A stretch of DNA of 64,000 nucleotides from Cryobacterium algoricola (GCF_004402485.1 NZ_SOFG01000004.1:891834-955833); one strand, 5' to 3'; positions 27,645-35,724 are shown, counted from the stretch's first letter. The notes: generated by a model from the letters alone, not told the origin. Numbers and translations are program-made.

Positions 27645-28400
27645 ATGACACGAAGCTCCCGCTGGGAACGCGCGACGGACACCCCCCTGCTGGCTCTCGG
27701 TATTGCGTTCCTGATCGCATACGCGACCCCGATCATCGCGCCGGAGATCAGCCCCGGCTGGCACCTGTTCCTCGAGTGGATCGAGATCGGCACGTGGGCG
27801 GCCTTCGCCACCGATTTCGTCGTTCGGGTGAGCCTCGCGGAGGATCGCCGCGCGTTCGTGCGCACGCATGTGCTCGACCTGCTCGCGGTCGCCCTCCCGC
27901 TGTTCCGGCCCTTGCGGGCCCTGCGGGTGGTCTCGGTCGTGATTCTCTCCACGCGCAGGCTGAGCAAGGTACTCAAGAACCGCGTGATGACCTACGTGGG
28001 CATCACGGCCGTGTCGGTCTGGTTCATCGCGGGCCTCGCGGTGACCGACGCGGAACGGAACGCGCCCGGCGCGAATATCGTCACGGTGTGGGACGGCTGG
28101 TGGTGGTCGTTCATCACGATGGCCACCGTCGGATTCGGGGACCACTTCCCCGTCACGATCGACGGCCGTCTTGTCGCGGTCGGCCTCGTGGTCACCGGGA
28201 TCGCGCTGATCGGCACCATCACCGCATACATCGCGTCCTGGTTCGCCACCGCCAGCCGCGAGGCCGAGGAGGCGATCAAGGTCGAGCTCGGCGTGAACGA
28301 GGACAAGCTCGACGCCCTCACCGTCGAGATCGGCGAGCTCAAGGCCCTCGTTGAGCGGCTGGCCGGTCGGCCGCTCCCGGTTCCGCCGCCCACGGACTGA
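27645..28400 (+). CDS. Voltage-gated-type potassium channel
   Basis: 251-residue membrane channel. Four hydrophobic segments lie in residues 14-110, the fourth with spaced arginines (RPLRALRVV...STRRLSKVL) like a voltage-sensor S4. These are followed by a pore domain with filter TVGFGD (161-166) between two helices. The C-terminal 45 residues form an acidic coiled coil (EEAIKVELGVNEDKLDALTVEIGELKALVERL is its full extent, about 208-240). This is the Kv-type architecture, assembling as a tetramer. ATG at 27645 is chosen for AGGAGAAGG upstream; earlier in-frame ATGs exist at 27603 and 27624. Confidence 0.88.
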   Translation: MTRSSRWERATDTPLLALGIAFLIAYATPIIAPEISPGWHLFLEWIEIGTWAAFATDFVVRVSLAEDRRAFVRTHVLDLLAVALPLFRPLRALRVVSVVILSTRRLSKVLKNRVMTYVGITAVSVWFIAGLAVTDAERNAPGANIVTVWDGWWWSFITMATVGFGDHFPVTIDGRLVAVGLVVTGIALIGTITAYIASWFATASREAEEAIKVELGVNEDKLDALTVEIGELKALVERLAGRPLPVPPPTD

Positions 28401-28401
28401 A

Positions 28402-28421
28402 CCGCAGGGCCAGCCCTGCGG
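28402..28421. terminator. Perfect hairpin between convergent genes
   Basis: CCGCAGGG and CCCTGCGG form an eight-pair stem around CCAG, starting one base after the channel stop and 17 bases before the convergent EEP-family stop. Likely a bidirectional terminator. Confidence 0.65.
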
Positions 28422-28437
28422 GCCGAGATCGGTTCGA

Positions 28438-29232
28438 TCAGATGTCGAAGTCCGCGACGGTTGGCGCGGCGGTCGTCGTCGCGGTCCTCGACGACGAGCG
28501 GGCGGCATCCGTCTCGCGAATGCTCTTCCGGGCGCTCTGCCGGAGGGTCTGCGTCGGCAGATCCTCGGTATAGGAGGAGGTGACCATGATCGGCATGTGG
28601 TCGGACGTGCCGCGCGGGAGGGTCTCGACGTTCTCGATGGTCAGGCCGACCGAGGTCGCGAGGTCGAAGTGCCCGCGGAAGAATCTGTAGCGCGTGTAGG
28701 TGCGGGTGTCGCTCAGCGTGAGGTCGTACCCGGACTCCGTGACCTTGTCGCCGAGGTTGCCCTTGAAGATGGGGTAGTTGTAGTCGCCGACCATGAGCGT
28801 CGGGAGGCCGGGGCCGAGCCGGCTGAGTTCCTCGTGGGCCGAGCGGATCTGGTTGCGGCGCAGGGAGTTCCGGGCGGTCAGCGGTGCCGCATGGAAGGAC
28901 GCGACGACGAGCTCGCGCTGCGCCTCCTTGTCGACGAGCCGGGTGCCGATCAGGCGCTCGTGCGCCGGACGCAGCACCATGTCGTGCAGGGACTTCTTGA
29001 GCGCGAAGGCCTGCGAGGTGACGGCGTCGAAGCGGTCCTGGCGATAGTAGATCGCGAGGCCGAGCCGGTTGGTCAGGGTCGAATCGGCGAGGTGCAGCGT
29101 GCCGATGTCGTCCGGTAACTCGAGGGTGTCCGCCTCCTGGAGGCAGAGCATGTCCGGCTCATAGGTGATGGACAGGGCGGCGAGTTCGCCGACCGCCCGG
29201 TTCTTCCTGAGGTTGTAGCTGATGACCCGCAC
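28438..29232 (-). CDS. Endonuclease/exonuclease/phosphatase-family protein
   Basis: 264-residue member of the EEP fold (DNase I, sphingomyelinase, inositol phosphatase). Motifs in order: ISYNLRKN (Asn of motif 1), LCLQEAD (metal Glu), VVASFHAAPL (His), LMVGDYNYP (Asp-x-Asn) and GTSDHMPIMV (catalytic Asp-His near residue 220). All catalytic positions are present. No signal peptide, so it is probably cytoplasmic. The last 35 residues are a Ser/Thr/Arg-rich tail. Whether it cuts nucleic acid or phosphoesters cannot be told. It is divergent from a small membrane protein gene. Confidence 0.85.
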   Translation of the reverse strand: MRVISYNLRKNRAVGELAALSITYEPDMLCLQEADTLELPDDIGTLHLADSTLTNRLGLAIYYRQDRFDAVTSQAFALKKSLHDMVLRPAHERLIGTRLVDKEAQRELVVASFHAAPLTARNSLRRNQIRSAHEELSRLGPGLPTLMVGDYNYPIFKGNLGDKVTESGYDLTLSDTRTYTRYRFFRGHFDLATSVGLTIENVETLPRGTSDHMPIMVTSSYTEDLPTQTLRQSARKSIRETDAARSSSRTATTTAAPTVADFDI

Positions 29233-29370
29233 GTCTCTGACCTGACTTCCGACTCGTGGTGGTGATTCAAGCCTAATGCGCTCAGCTGGGTTGCACCGTG
29301 GTCATTGCACAGAGGTACCCTGCATCGGTAGTTTGGTCGCGACGACGGCGAACCCGAGGAGGCCAGGTCC

Positions 29371-29769
29371 ATGACGGTGAAGCGGCCCGGCGGGGTGACG
29401 TTCGCGGTCGTGCTGATGTACATCGGCGGAATCATCCAGATCGCCCTCGGAGTCCTGACCATCTTCCTGCGGTACGCACCCGATGTGGCCGCAGACGGGA
29501 CCACGTTCGCGGTGTCTCTGACGGGTGCCGGCATGGTCCTGTTCGGCCTGTTCGTCGTCGCTCTCGCATCCGGGGTCGCTCGGGGCAGCCGGGTCTCGCG
29601 GTTGAGTGCGACGGTCGTGGTCGCACTGGGCCTGGTGCTCATGCTCGCGGACCTGATCGTCACGGACGACGGGGACTGGTCCGGCGTGGCGATCCAGGGC
29701 GTCGTCGTCGCGTGCGTGGTCCTGCCGTTGTGGACGGGGGCGGGGCGCCGCTACTTCGCGAGGCGCTGA
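29371..29769 (+). CDS. Four-helix small membrane protein of unknown function
   Basis: 132 residues with four hydrophobic helices (about 9-32, 47-68, 76-95, 105-122) and a positively charged C-terminus (GRRYFARR). It begins MTVKRPGGVTFAVVLMYIGG, resembling small actinobacterial membrane proteins of uncharacterised families. ATG at 29371 has GGAGG and AGG upstream. Its 3' end overlaps the end of the convergent P-type ATPase gene by 19 bases, so neither has room for a terminator between them. Confidence 0.72.
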   Translation: MTVKRPGGVTFAVVLMYIGGIIQIALGVLTIFLRYAPDVAADGTTFAVSLTGAGMVLFGLFVVALASGVARGSRVSRLSATVVVALGLVLMLADLIVTDDGDWSGVAIQGVVVACVVLPLWTGAGRRYFARR

Positions 29770-32135
29770 CCGAGGGCCCGCTCCGCATCGCGACGGGCGA
29801 TGCGTCGGTGGGCGAAGCGCACGATCTCGATGAGCGCGATGCACACGACGGAGGTCGCGAGCACGAGCACCGCCGTTGGCAGGGTGGGGTCGACGAGCTG
29901 CAGGAAGCTGCGGCTGATCGGCAGCGCGTACATCAGCACGAGCCCGACCATCATGGCGCCGATGACGAGGCCCTTGAACCGGGTCACGGGCCGGGAGAGC
30001 ACCACGAGGATCCAGAGGCCGATGATGGTTAGGATGAGCGTGGAGCCGCTGCGGATCTCGGCCTCGGGGATGTGGAGATTCGCGGCGAGTTTGGAGTACG
30101 TGGCGAGGCCGAAGGTCACGGCGACCCCCGCGGGAATCGCGAAGGTCAGCGAGCGGCGGAGGAAACCCGGCACGTAACGCTGCGCATTCGGGAGCAGCGC
30201 GAGGAAGAAAGCCGGGATGCCGATGGTGAGCCCGTCGGTCACGGACAGTTGCCGGGGCAGGAACGGGAACGGCAGCAGCAGGATCCCGAAGGTGATCGCG
30301 AGGAACGTCGCGTACGCGGTCTTGGTGAGGAAGAGCATCGAGACGCGTTCGATGTTCGCGATCACCTGGCGTCCCTCCGCGACCACGCTCGGCAGATGGG
30401 AGAACCGGCCGTCGAGCAGCACCAGCCGGGCGACCGCCTTCGTCGCGGCCGCTCCGGAGTTCATGGCGATCCCGATGTCGGCCTCCTTGATGGCGAGGGC
30501 GTCGTTCACGCCGTCGCCGGTCATGGCGACCGTGTGCCCGGCCGCCTTGAGCACGACCACGATCCGCTTCTTCTGGTCGGGGGTGACCCGCCCGAAGACC
30601 AGATGCTCGCCGAGGACCGCGAGGAGGTCCTCGTCCCTGGTCGGCAGTTCCCTGGCGTCGAAGCCGTCCGGAGCGTCGAGGCCCACCTCGCGGGCGATCG
30701 CGGCGACGGTGTGCGGGTTGTCGCCGGAGATGATCCGCACACCGACGTCCTGCGCCGCGAAGTAGGCGAGGGTTGCGGCGGCGTCCTCGCGGATGTTCTC
30801 CCGGAAGGTGAGCAGCACGACCGGAACGGCGTCGCCGGGCACGGTTTCGTCGTGAGTCGGCGTGCCGTGGGCGAGCACGAGGGTGCGCCGACCCGTGGCC
30901 GCGAGGTCGCGCGCCGCGCCGGCGACCTGTCGGAGGCTGGGACTGTCGGACTCTCCCCCGGGGAAGACCATTTCCGGCCCGCCGAGGACCCACATGCCGT
31001 CGCCGAATACGACGGCACTCCACTTGCGGGCGGAGGAGAACGGGACTCGGTCGACCGGGTCCTCGCTGGGCGGATCGGTGAAGCGACCGGCCAGGCTCCG
31101 TGCGGTCGCGTTGGCATCGTGCTGCGCCCCGTACCAGGCCAGGACGCCCTCCCACCCGGCGACCGGTGTCAGCGGATGCGTCTCGTCGAACACGATGTCG
31201 CCCTGGGTCAGGGTCCCGGTCTTGTCGAGACAGATGATGTCCACTCGCGCGAGTCCTTCGACCGCGGGCAGTTCCTGCACGAGCACCTGCTGCCGGGCGA
31301 GCTTCACGGCGCCGACGGCGAACGTGATGCTCGTCATGAGCACGAGTCCGAGGGGCACCATCGCGACGACGGCGGCGATCGTCGCGGTGGCCGCATCCCG
31401 CCACGCGCCGCCCGCGGTCGCCTCCTCCCAGCCGCCTTGCGCGACCATCTGGGCGTTCAGCACCAGCAGGGCGATCGGACCGATGATCCACGCCACCCAC
31501 TTCAGTACCCGGTTGAGGGAGGTCCTGATCTCCGAGGCGACGAGGGAGAACCGTTTCGCTTCGGCCGTGAGGGAGTTCGCAAACGAGTCGGCCCCGACCC
31601 GGTCGACTGTGGCGGTCCCCTCCCCGGCCACGACCACCGAGCCGGACAGCACCCGGTCGCCGGGCGCCTTGTCGACGGCATCCGATTCGCCGGTCAGCAT
31701 CGACTCGTCGATTTGCAGGCCGCGTGAGCCGGCCACGATCGCGTCGGCGGTCACCTGGTCGCCTGCGCGCAGCACGAGGGTGTCGTCCATCACGACCGCG
31801 GCGACGTCGATCTCCTGCTCGCCGCCGTCACGGAGCACCCGGGCGTGCGGGGCGTTGAGGAGCGCCAGCCGGTCGAGCGCCCGCTTGGCCCGGTATTCCT
31901 GGACCGTGCCGATGATCGCGTTCGCGATCGCGCTGAAGCCGAACAGGGCGTCCTGCCAGCGGCCGATCGCCAGCAGGACGAGGAAGCAGGCCAGGATGAT
32001 GCCGTTGAACAGCGTGAGCACGTTCGCGCGCACGATGCTCCACACGCTGCGGCTGGTGTCCTGCACGAAGGCGTTGGTGCGCCCTGCCGCGACGCGTTCG
32101 GCGACCTCGGCGGCGGTCAGCCCGGTGTGCGGCAT
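29751..32135 (-). CDS. Cation-translocating P-type ATPase, CtpE-like
   Basis: 794-residue P-type ATPase. Actuator motif TGES at 148-151, phosphorylated Asp304 in DKTGTLT, nucleotide-domain features, and the hinge TGDGVND followed by KEADIGIAM. There are about ten membrane helices: two pairs before the phosphorylation domain and six after. The helix-4 ion site reads AMVPLGLVLMTS, with Leu where calcium pumps of the PEGL type have Glu, as I recall for CtpE-like pumps. No N-terminal heavy-metal domain, so copper/cadmium export is unlikely; calcium or another divalent cation is inferred. It is transcribed towards the small membrane protein gene. Confidence 0.88.
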   Translation of the reverse strand: MPHTGLTAAEVAERVAAGRTNAFVQDTSRSVWSIVRANVLTLFNGIILACFLVLLAIGRWQDALFGFSAIANAIIGTVQEYRAKRALDRLALLNAPHARVLRDGGEQEIDVAAVVMDDTLVLRAGDQVTADAIVAGSRGLQIDESMLTGESDAVDKAPGDRVLSGSVVVAGEGTATVDRVGADSFANSLTAEAKRFSLVASEIRTSLNRVLKWVAWIIGPIALLVLNAQMVAQGGWEEATAGGAWRDAATATIAAVVAMVPLGLVLMTSITFAVGAVKLARQQVLVQELPAVEGLARVDIICLDKTGTLTQGDIVFDETHPLTPVAGWEGVLAWYGAQHDANATARSLAGRFTDPPSEDPVDRVPFSSARKWSAVVFGDGMWVLGGPEMVFPGGESDSPSLRQVAGAARDLAATGRRTLVLAHGTPTHDETVPGDAVPVVLLTFRENIREDAAATLAYFAAQDVGVRIISGDNPHTVAAIAREVGLDAPDGFDARELPTRDEDLLAVLGEHLVFGRVTPDQKKRIVVVLKAAGHTVAMTGDGVNDALAIKEADIGIAMNSGAAATKAVARLVLLDGRFSHLPSVVAEGRQVIANIERVSMLFLTKTAYATFLAITFGILLLPFPFLPRQLSVTDGLTIGIPAFFLALLPNAQRYVPGFLRRSLTFAIPAGVAVTFGLATYSKLAANLHIPEAEIRSGSTLILTIIGLWILVVLSRPVTRFKGLVIGAMMVGLVLMYALPISRSFLQLVDPTLPTAVLVLATSVVCIALIEIVRFAHRRIARRDAERALGQRLAK

Positions 32136-32271
32136 CCCGTGTCCCTTTCGGCCCGTGTGCCCCGATGCCGGGCCGCGTGGCCCGGTGCGATCACGGTACG
32201 ACGTGGGCCGCGTTCACGCTAGCCGGGACAGCGAACTTTCTCGCGCCGGTCGCGTGCCCGTCTCAGGAGGC

Positions 32272-33291
32272 TCAGCGCCAGCCGAGGCCCGGAGCGACAT
32301 GGGTGACGATGCTCTCGAGGAGGCGCGCGTTGTAGGCGACTCCGAGCTGGTTGGGGATCGTCACGAGCACGGTGTCCGCTGCCTGCACCGCGGCATCCGT
32401 CGCCAGTTCGGCGACGATCTGGTCGGGCTCGCCGACGTAGCTCTTGCCGAAACGCGCAAGACCGCCATCGAGGTAGCCGACCTGGTCCTCGGATTCCCGG
32501 CTGCCCGGGCGGCCGAAGTAGGCGCGGTCCTCCTCGGTGACGAGCGGCAGGATGCTGCGGCTCACCGACACCCGCGGCGTGCCGGCATGCCCCGCAGCGG
32601 CCCAGGCTTCGCGGTAGATCGCGATCTGCTCCGCCTGCAGGTCACCGAACGGGACGCCGGTGTCTTCGGTGAGGAGCGTCGAGCTCATCAGGTTCATGCC
32701 CTGCTCCCCCACCCACTTCGCGGTCGCCCGGGTGCCGGAGCCCCACCAGATCCGCTCGCTGAGCCCTGGCGCCTGCGGCTGGATCGGCAGCCGGGCGGTG
32801 CCAGCCGACATCTGCGGGTTCGGGGTCGCGATTCCCGCCCCGATGATCGCCGCCCGGAAGATCGACGTATGCTCGCGGGCGACGTCTGCGTCGGTCTGCC
32901 CCTCAGCGGGACCGTAGCCGAAGTTCTCGTAGCCGCGCAGCGCGGTCTCGGGCGACCCGCGGCTGATTCCGAGCTGGAGGCGCCCGTTGCTGATCAGGTC
33001 GGTGATCGCGGCTTCCTCCGCCATGTACAGCGGGTTCTCGTAGCGCATGTCGATGACGCCGGTGCCGAGTTCGATCCGGTTCGTGCGCGCGGCCATGGCC
33101 GCGAGCAGCGGGAACGGCGAGGCGAACTGCCTGGCGAAATGGTGCACGCGCACGTACGCCCCATCGATTCCGAGTTCCTCAGCGGCGACCGCGAGCTCGA
33201 CCGTCTGGAGGAGGGCGTCGCGTGCCGTGCGGGCGAGGGAACCCCGCACTGCCTGGTGGTGGCCGAAAGAGAGGAATCCGATGCGCTTCAT
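32272..33291 (-). CDS. LLM-class flavin-dependent oxidoreductase
   Basis: 339-residue bacterial-luciferase-like (LLM) TIM-barrel oxidoreductase that uses reduced flavin. Typical stretches are KRIGFLSFGHHQ, ELGIDGAYVRVHHFA, FPLLAAMAARTNRIELGTGVIDM, NGRLQLGISRGSPE and the late YVGEPDQIVAELATD. ATG at 33291 gives the family start. Its first 263 coding bases are repeated, about 90 % identical, at 36433-36695 on the other side of a low-GC island. The gene may therefore be a hybrid whose 5' part came with the island. Substrate unknown. Confidence 0.88.
   Translation of the reverse strand: MKRIGFLSFGHHQAVRGSLARTARDALLQTVELAVAAEELGIDGAYVRVHHFARQFASPFPLLAAMAARTNRIELGTGVIDMRYENPLYMAEEAAITDLISNGRLQLGISRGSPETALRGYENFGYGPAEGQTDADVAREHTSIFRAAIIGAGIATPNPQMSAGTARLPIQPQAPGLSERIWWGSGTRATAKWVGEQGMNLMSSTLLTEDTGVPFGDLQAEQIAIYREAWAAAGHAGTPRVSVSRSILPLVTEEDRAYFGRPGSRESEDQVGYLDGGLARFGKSYVGEPDQIVAELATDAAVQAADTVLVTIPNQLGVAYNARLLESIVTHVAPGLGWR
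33029..33291. repeat. Left copy of 263-bp direct repeat flanking the island
   Basis: Aligns without gaps to 36433-36695 with 27 differences by hand count. The first 19 bases (AGCGGGTTCTCGTAGCGCA) are identical in both copies, and homology stops abruptly to the left. Weaker similarity continues about 80 bases to the right of the start codon. This copy is inside the intact LLM gene. Confidence 0.85.
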
Positions 33292-33419
33292 GCCCGGTGC
33301 AGCGCAGACGGGTCGCCGGGTATTCCCGGCAGCCCGTGCCGCAGCACTGTTCCCCGGACCGGACGACCCCAGACTCGTCCGAGCCCCAGTGTGGCACCAT
33401 AGACGCCCCAAACAACAGA

Positions 33420-33454
33420 GAGGCCCCGGTCGCCGTTCTGGCGATCGAGGCCCC
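33420..33454. terminator. Hairpin downstream of small minus-strand gene
   Basis: GAGGCCCCGGTCGCC and GGCGATCGAGGCCCC pair (about 12 of 15 positions plus a G-U) around GTTCT. On the minus strand it starts 15 bases after the stop of the 80-residue gene and is followed by TCTGTTGTTT, a fair U-rich tail. It resembles hairpins between actinophage genes. Confidence 0.65.
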
Positions 33455-33468
33455 ACTATCTTTCGTTG

Positions 33469-33711
33469 CTACGCGAGCGGGAAAGGCGCCCCACTCAAAA
33501 TCCACCACTTGAGGACATGATCGATGATGACGGCGACTCCGATCAGGATTGACACGAGAGCCTTCGTCCGGCGGAGGCCAGATACATGCCCTTCGTGCCC
33601 AGAATTGACCTCATAGTGGCAAATATGGTCACTCTTTGTCGTATCGTTGGCAGGAAGAGCCGCCGCTGCACGGTCTGGCTTCCTTCCGGTAGTTCTTCGA
33701 GATTTGGTCAA
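33469..33711 (-). CDS. Small tail-anchored membrane protein in island
   Basis: 80-residue protein, family not recognised. The basic N-terminal 35 residues (RRTTGRKPDRAAA) are followed by a polar His/Glu segment and one C-terminal hydrophobic helix (ALVSILIGVAVIIDHVLKWW). The start is TTG at 33711, convincing because AAGGAG lies five bases before it, the best ribosome-binding site in the island. A hairpin terminator follows the stop. Base composition is lower in GC than the host genes. It could be a holin-like or sensor peptide; there is no evidence for either. Confidence 0.58.
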   Translation of the reverse strand: MTKSRRTTGRKPDRAAAALPANDTTKSDHICHYEVNSGHEGHVSGLRRTKALVSILIGVAVIIDHVLKWWILSGAPFPLA

Positions 33712-33796
33712 CTAGTCTCCTTGCGTTGGCGGAACTGGTGAATGGAACGTGCAATCGATGTTGGAGTCGATGCGGGGGTACTTCTAAAACACGATC

Positions 33797-33823
33797 TCTC
33801 CCGGTCAACAATCGACCGGGAGA
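33797..33823. terminator. Perfect rho-independent-type hairpin
   Basis: TCTCCCGGTC and GACCGGGAGA form a perfect ten-pair stem around AACAATC, followed on the plus strand by TTTCGTCTTT. It stands upstream of the 80-residue minus-strand gene and has no obvious gene reading into it from the left, so it may end a small plus-strand transcript. Confidence 0.7.
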
Positions 33824-33980
33824 TTTCGTCTTTAACGTGTGGCGCAGTAAGTCTTCATACGGAGTCTCTACTGCGTTTGCGTGCTCTCAGAGTACCTGTG
33901 ACCAAGCACACCACGGGGTGGAATCATGTTCGAAAGAGGCGGTCTTCGAAAAGGAAACCGTGCGCGCGAACATTCGAATC

Positions 33981-33989
33981 TGTGGATAA
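33981..33989 (-). promoter_or_regulatory. DnaA box 1 (perfect consensus)
   Basis: TGTGGATAA on the plus strand, that is TTATCCACA on the minus strand: an exact match to the consensus DnaA nine-mer. Same orientation as the second box, 211 bases away. Confidence 0.6.
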
Positions 33990-34191
33990 CTTCCGGCGCC
34001 GACGAGGCGCCTAGCACCTTTCTGGGTCGATCTGTGCGACGCGCAGGACGAGAATGGTTTGCGCACAACGCCGCACATGTCCGCATAGAGGCATATCGGC
34101 CCCCACACAGCGGACAATTCGACCATCACGTTCGCCTTGCCTCCCACACACCTTCAGCGATCCACCGCCAATTCGCGTATCCGTAGCCGAC

Positions 34192-34200
34192 TGTGGATAA
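34192..34200 (-). promoter_or_regulatory. DnaA box 2 (perfect consensus)
   Basis: TGTGGATAA again, same orientation; the match extends to CTGTGGATAAC around it and around the first copy TCTGTGGATAAC. Spacing of 211 bases is close to twenty helical turns. Confidence 0.6.
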
Positions 34201-34394
34201 CGTCCCAACTAATCGGCAAACAGAGATTTCCCAGAACGGGGTCCTAACGGCGCGTCGCGGCCTCATTTACTGAGAGAAGACCCAAAACGACTCCCGCACG
34301 ATCATCGTGAGGTCGCATATGGGACACCGCTGGACGACCACGAGCCCGCATCGAGTCCGAACCGCACCGCCGTTCATTTCTCCGGAACAGGGAG

Positions 34395-34429
34395 GGCACG
34401 GCGGACCTCTCCAAATGAGGTCGCCGTCC
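34395..34429. terminator. Hairpin in gene-poor part of island
   Basis: GGCACGGCGGACCTC and GAGGTCGCCGTCC pair with two single-base bulges around TCCAAAT. No gene reads directly into it; on the minus strand the small membrane protein gene ends about 110 bases upstream of it. Could be a terminator or part of a small RNA. Confidence 0.4.
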
Positions 34430-34535
34430 ATGACCGCATCATGCGCCTCTCAGCGTCAGCACGCGGAGTCGCATCGACGGGCTTCTTAACGACTGGAGTC
34501 GGCGAGGCGTCCGCCGCAGCTTATTCGCGCGAGAG

Positions 34536-34712
34536 TTAGGTAAATAGAGCCCCACCGACGAATGCTAGGAACGCTATGCCAACGATCAGTGGCGCCGGTC
34601 CATCTTCGAGCATCACGATTCCCGCCAGCGTGACGATTGCGCCAAGCGCTAGGCCCGCGACTGCGACTAGCCAGAGGGCGTCACCGCGGCGCCTGTTGAG
34701 CCCGTTTGTCAT
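34536..34712 (-). CDS. Small two-helix membrane protein in island
   Basis: 58 residues starting MTNGLNRRRGDALWLVAV, with two hydrophobic helices (about 10-32 and 39-57) joined by a short acidic loop (LEDGPAP). The positive N-terminus predicts both ends inside. ATG at 34712 has only a short AGG nearby; a TTG at 34766 would add 18 polar residues. Family unknown. It lies 96 bases downstream of the HIRAN gene on the same strand and may share its transcript. Confidence 0.5.
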   Translation of the reverse strand: MTNGLNRRRGDALWLVAVAGLALGAIVTLAGIVMLEDGPAPLIVGIAFLAFVGGALFT

Positions 34713-34808
34713 ATGCCTATCGACGCGAATGCCTGACCAGCTATTACTTCTCCCATTTGTCTGCAAACCGACGCTACCGTGCGATTAGCGTCGATACCTA
34801 CGCCGCCA

Positions 34809-35219
34809 CTAGCCTAACGAGGCCCTGAGGGTATTGGTCGTTCGCATGTAAGGCGTGCGAATATCTACGATCAGCCCGGCGTCGCCCTTCTTCACGACAC
34901 CGTTCACTACCGGCAATTTGCCGCGCGCGGCCATAGCCAAAGACAGCCCCTGGAGGGCTTCAGTCGCTTTGTCACCGCCAGGCAGATAGCCGACGTGGAT
35001 CAGTGCGCCGCCCTTCATCCCCATAACGCGGACCGCGTGCTTGTCGGCCTTGTTCGTCGGCTCGGCGACGAGGGCGAATATGTGCTTGCCCGCGCCGAGC
35101 TTCTTCAGTTCGACCTGGCGGAAGGACACGCCGCGGACGAAGACCGTCGATTCTTCCGGAACGAACTCCGTGTCGTACTTCTGCACCGGCGCCGCTCTAA
35201 ATCGATCAAGAATTCCCAC
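34809..35219 (-). CDS. HIRAN-domain protein
   Basis: 136-residue protein. Residues about 20-95 look like a HIRAN domain: STVFVRGVSFRQVELKKLG, then FALVAEPTNKADKHAVRVMG and IHVGYLPGGDKATEAL, matching the family order (Gly-x-Ser/Thr strand, EP-x-N-x-x-D-x-x-A-V core, VGYL). HIRAN domains, found with SNF2 helicases and in phage or plasmid genes, bind exposed 3' DNA ends or damaged DNA. Here the domain is stand-alone, with a short C-terminal extension (VDIRTPYMRTTNTLRASLG). GTG at 35219 has GGGGG four bases upstream. Located inside the low-GC island. Confidence 0.68.
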   Translation of the reverse strand: MGILDRFRAAPVQKYDTEFVPEESTVFVRGVSFRQVELKKLGAGKHIFALVAEPTNKADKHAVRVMGMKGGALIHVGYLPGGDKATEALQGLSLAMAARGKLPVVNGVVKKGDAGLIVDIRTPYMRTTNTLRASLG

Positions 35220-35245
35220 TATGCCCCCATCTGGATATTCCGAGC

Positions 35246-35524
35246 CTATGACTCCGCCCCACCGCTGGTGCCAACAGTAGCCTTCGGCGCGTCGCCTAAT
35301 AGCGCAAGCAACTCAGCTCGCCGGCACTCCAGCCGCTCCTGCGAGTCTCGTTGACCTTCTCGAAGCGCCTCGACGATCGGCGGGAAGTACTGCCTGTCAC
35401 GCTGGGCGACATTCACCTGAAGTGCGATCAAGTAGTCGCGCGTGGAGTCATTCGCCGCTCTACATGCCATTAGCAGCTCAGCTGCGGGGAGGAGAGCGCC
35501 GTCAGCCGACGGGCCTTCGACCAT
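35246..35524 (-). CDS. Small helical protein in island
   Basis: 92 residues, predicted mostly alpha-helical and charged (RDRQYFPPIVEALREGQRD, ERLECRRAELLALLG); no membrane segment or known motif. Its start lies inside the end of the upstream 65-residue frame (55-base overlap), in a different reading frame. The two could be one gene split by a frameshift: the first 50 residues of the upstream frame would join naturally to this one. Otherwise a stand-alone gene with a weak start. Confidence 0.4.
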   Translation of the reverse strand: MVEGPSADGALLPAAELLMACRAANDSTRDYLIALQVNVAQRDRQYFPPIVEALREGQRDSQERLECRRAELLALLGDAPKATVGTSGGAES

Positions 35525-35667
35525 CGGCCACGGGCTCGCATCATCTCGCGATAAGCGCCGCGCAGCTCATCGGAGTCTCGGTCCAGAATCACAATCTGAC
35601 GATTGAGGCTGTTCACCTGCCCCTTCCCAACGCGCCGCCTGTCCCAAAAATCAGACCACAACAGCAC
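35470..35667 (-). CDS. Short frame overlapping the next gene, possible 5' part of a split gene
   Basis: 65 codons from GTG at 35667. The middle part (NRQIVILDRDSDELRGAYREMMRARGRWSK) has normal protein-like, helical composition; after it the frame reads a short Ser/Leu tail and stops within the following gene. No strong ribosome-binding site is seen. Either a true small gene or the 5' half of a frameshifted gene whose 3' half is 35246-35524. Confidence 0.33.
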   Translation of the reverse strand: MLLWSDFWDRRRVGKGQVNSLNRQIVILDRDSDELRGAYREMMRARGRWSKARRLTALSSPQLSC

Positions 35668-35724
35668 TCAATAAAGTGAATTTGACCGGGAATTTAAATC
35701 ACGGTGACCACATATGCTGGACGA

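Larger units (their letters stand above)
33824..34535. other. Gene-poor stretch of the island with two DnaA boxes
   Basis: About 700 bases in which I find no convincing gene: the short open frames lack ribosome-binding sites, overlap one another on both strands and have no recognisable composition. What it does hold is two identical perfect DnaA boxes, one hairpin at 34395-34429, and short AT-rich patches (for example CTCATTTACTGAGAG around 34260). A replication or DnaA-binding role is possible. Confidence 0.5.

Noticed and set aside
33727..33790. tRNA-Leu/Ser-like stretch (GGCGGAACTGGTGAATGG and a following stem)
   Set aside because: The D-loop-like part is suggestive, but the anticodon loop would have eight bases, there is no T-arm (GTTCGA) and no acceptor pairing, so it is not a tRNA I can support.
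33830..34535. Several 60-90-residue open frames in the gene-poor part of the island
   Set aside because: They overlap on both strands, lack ribosome-binding sites and have no recognisable domains or consistent composition, so none is annotated.
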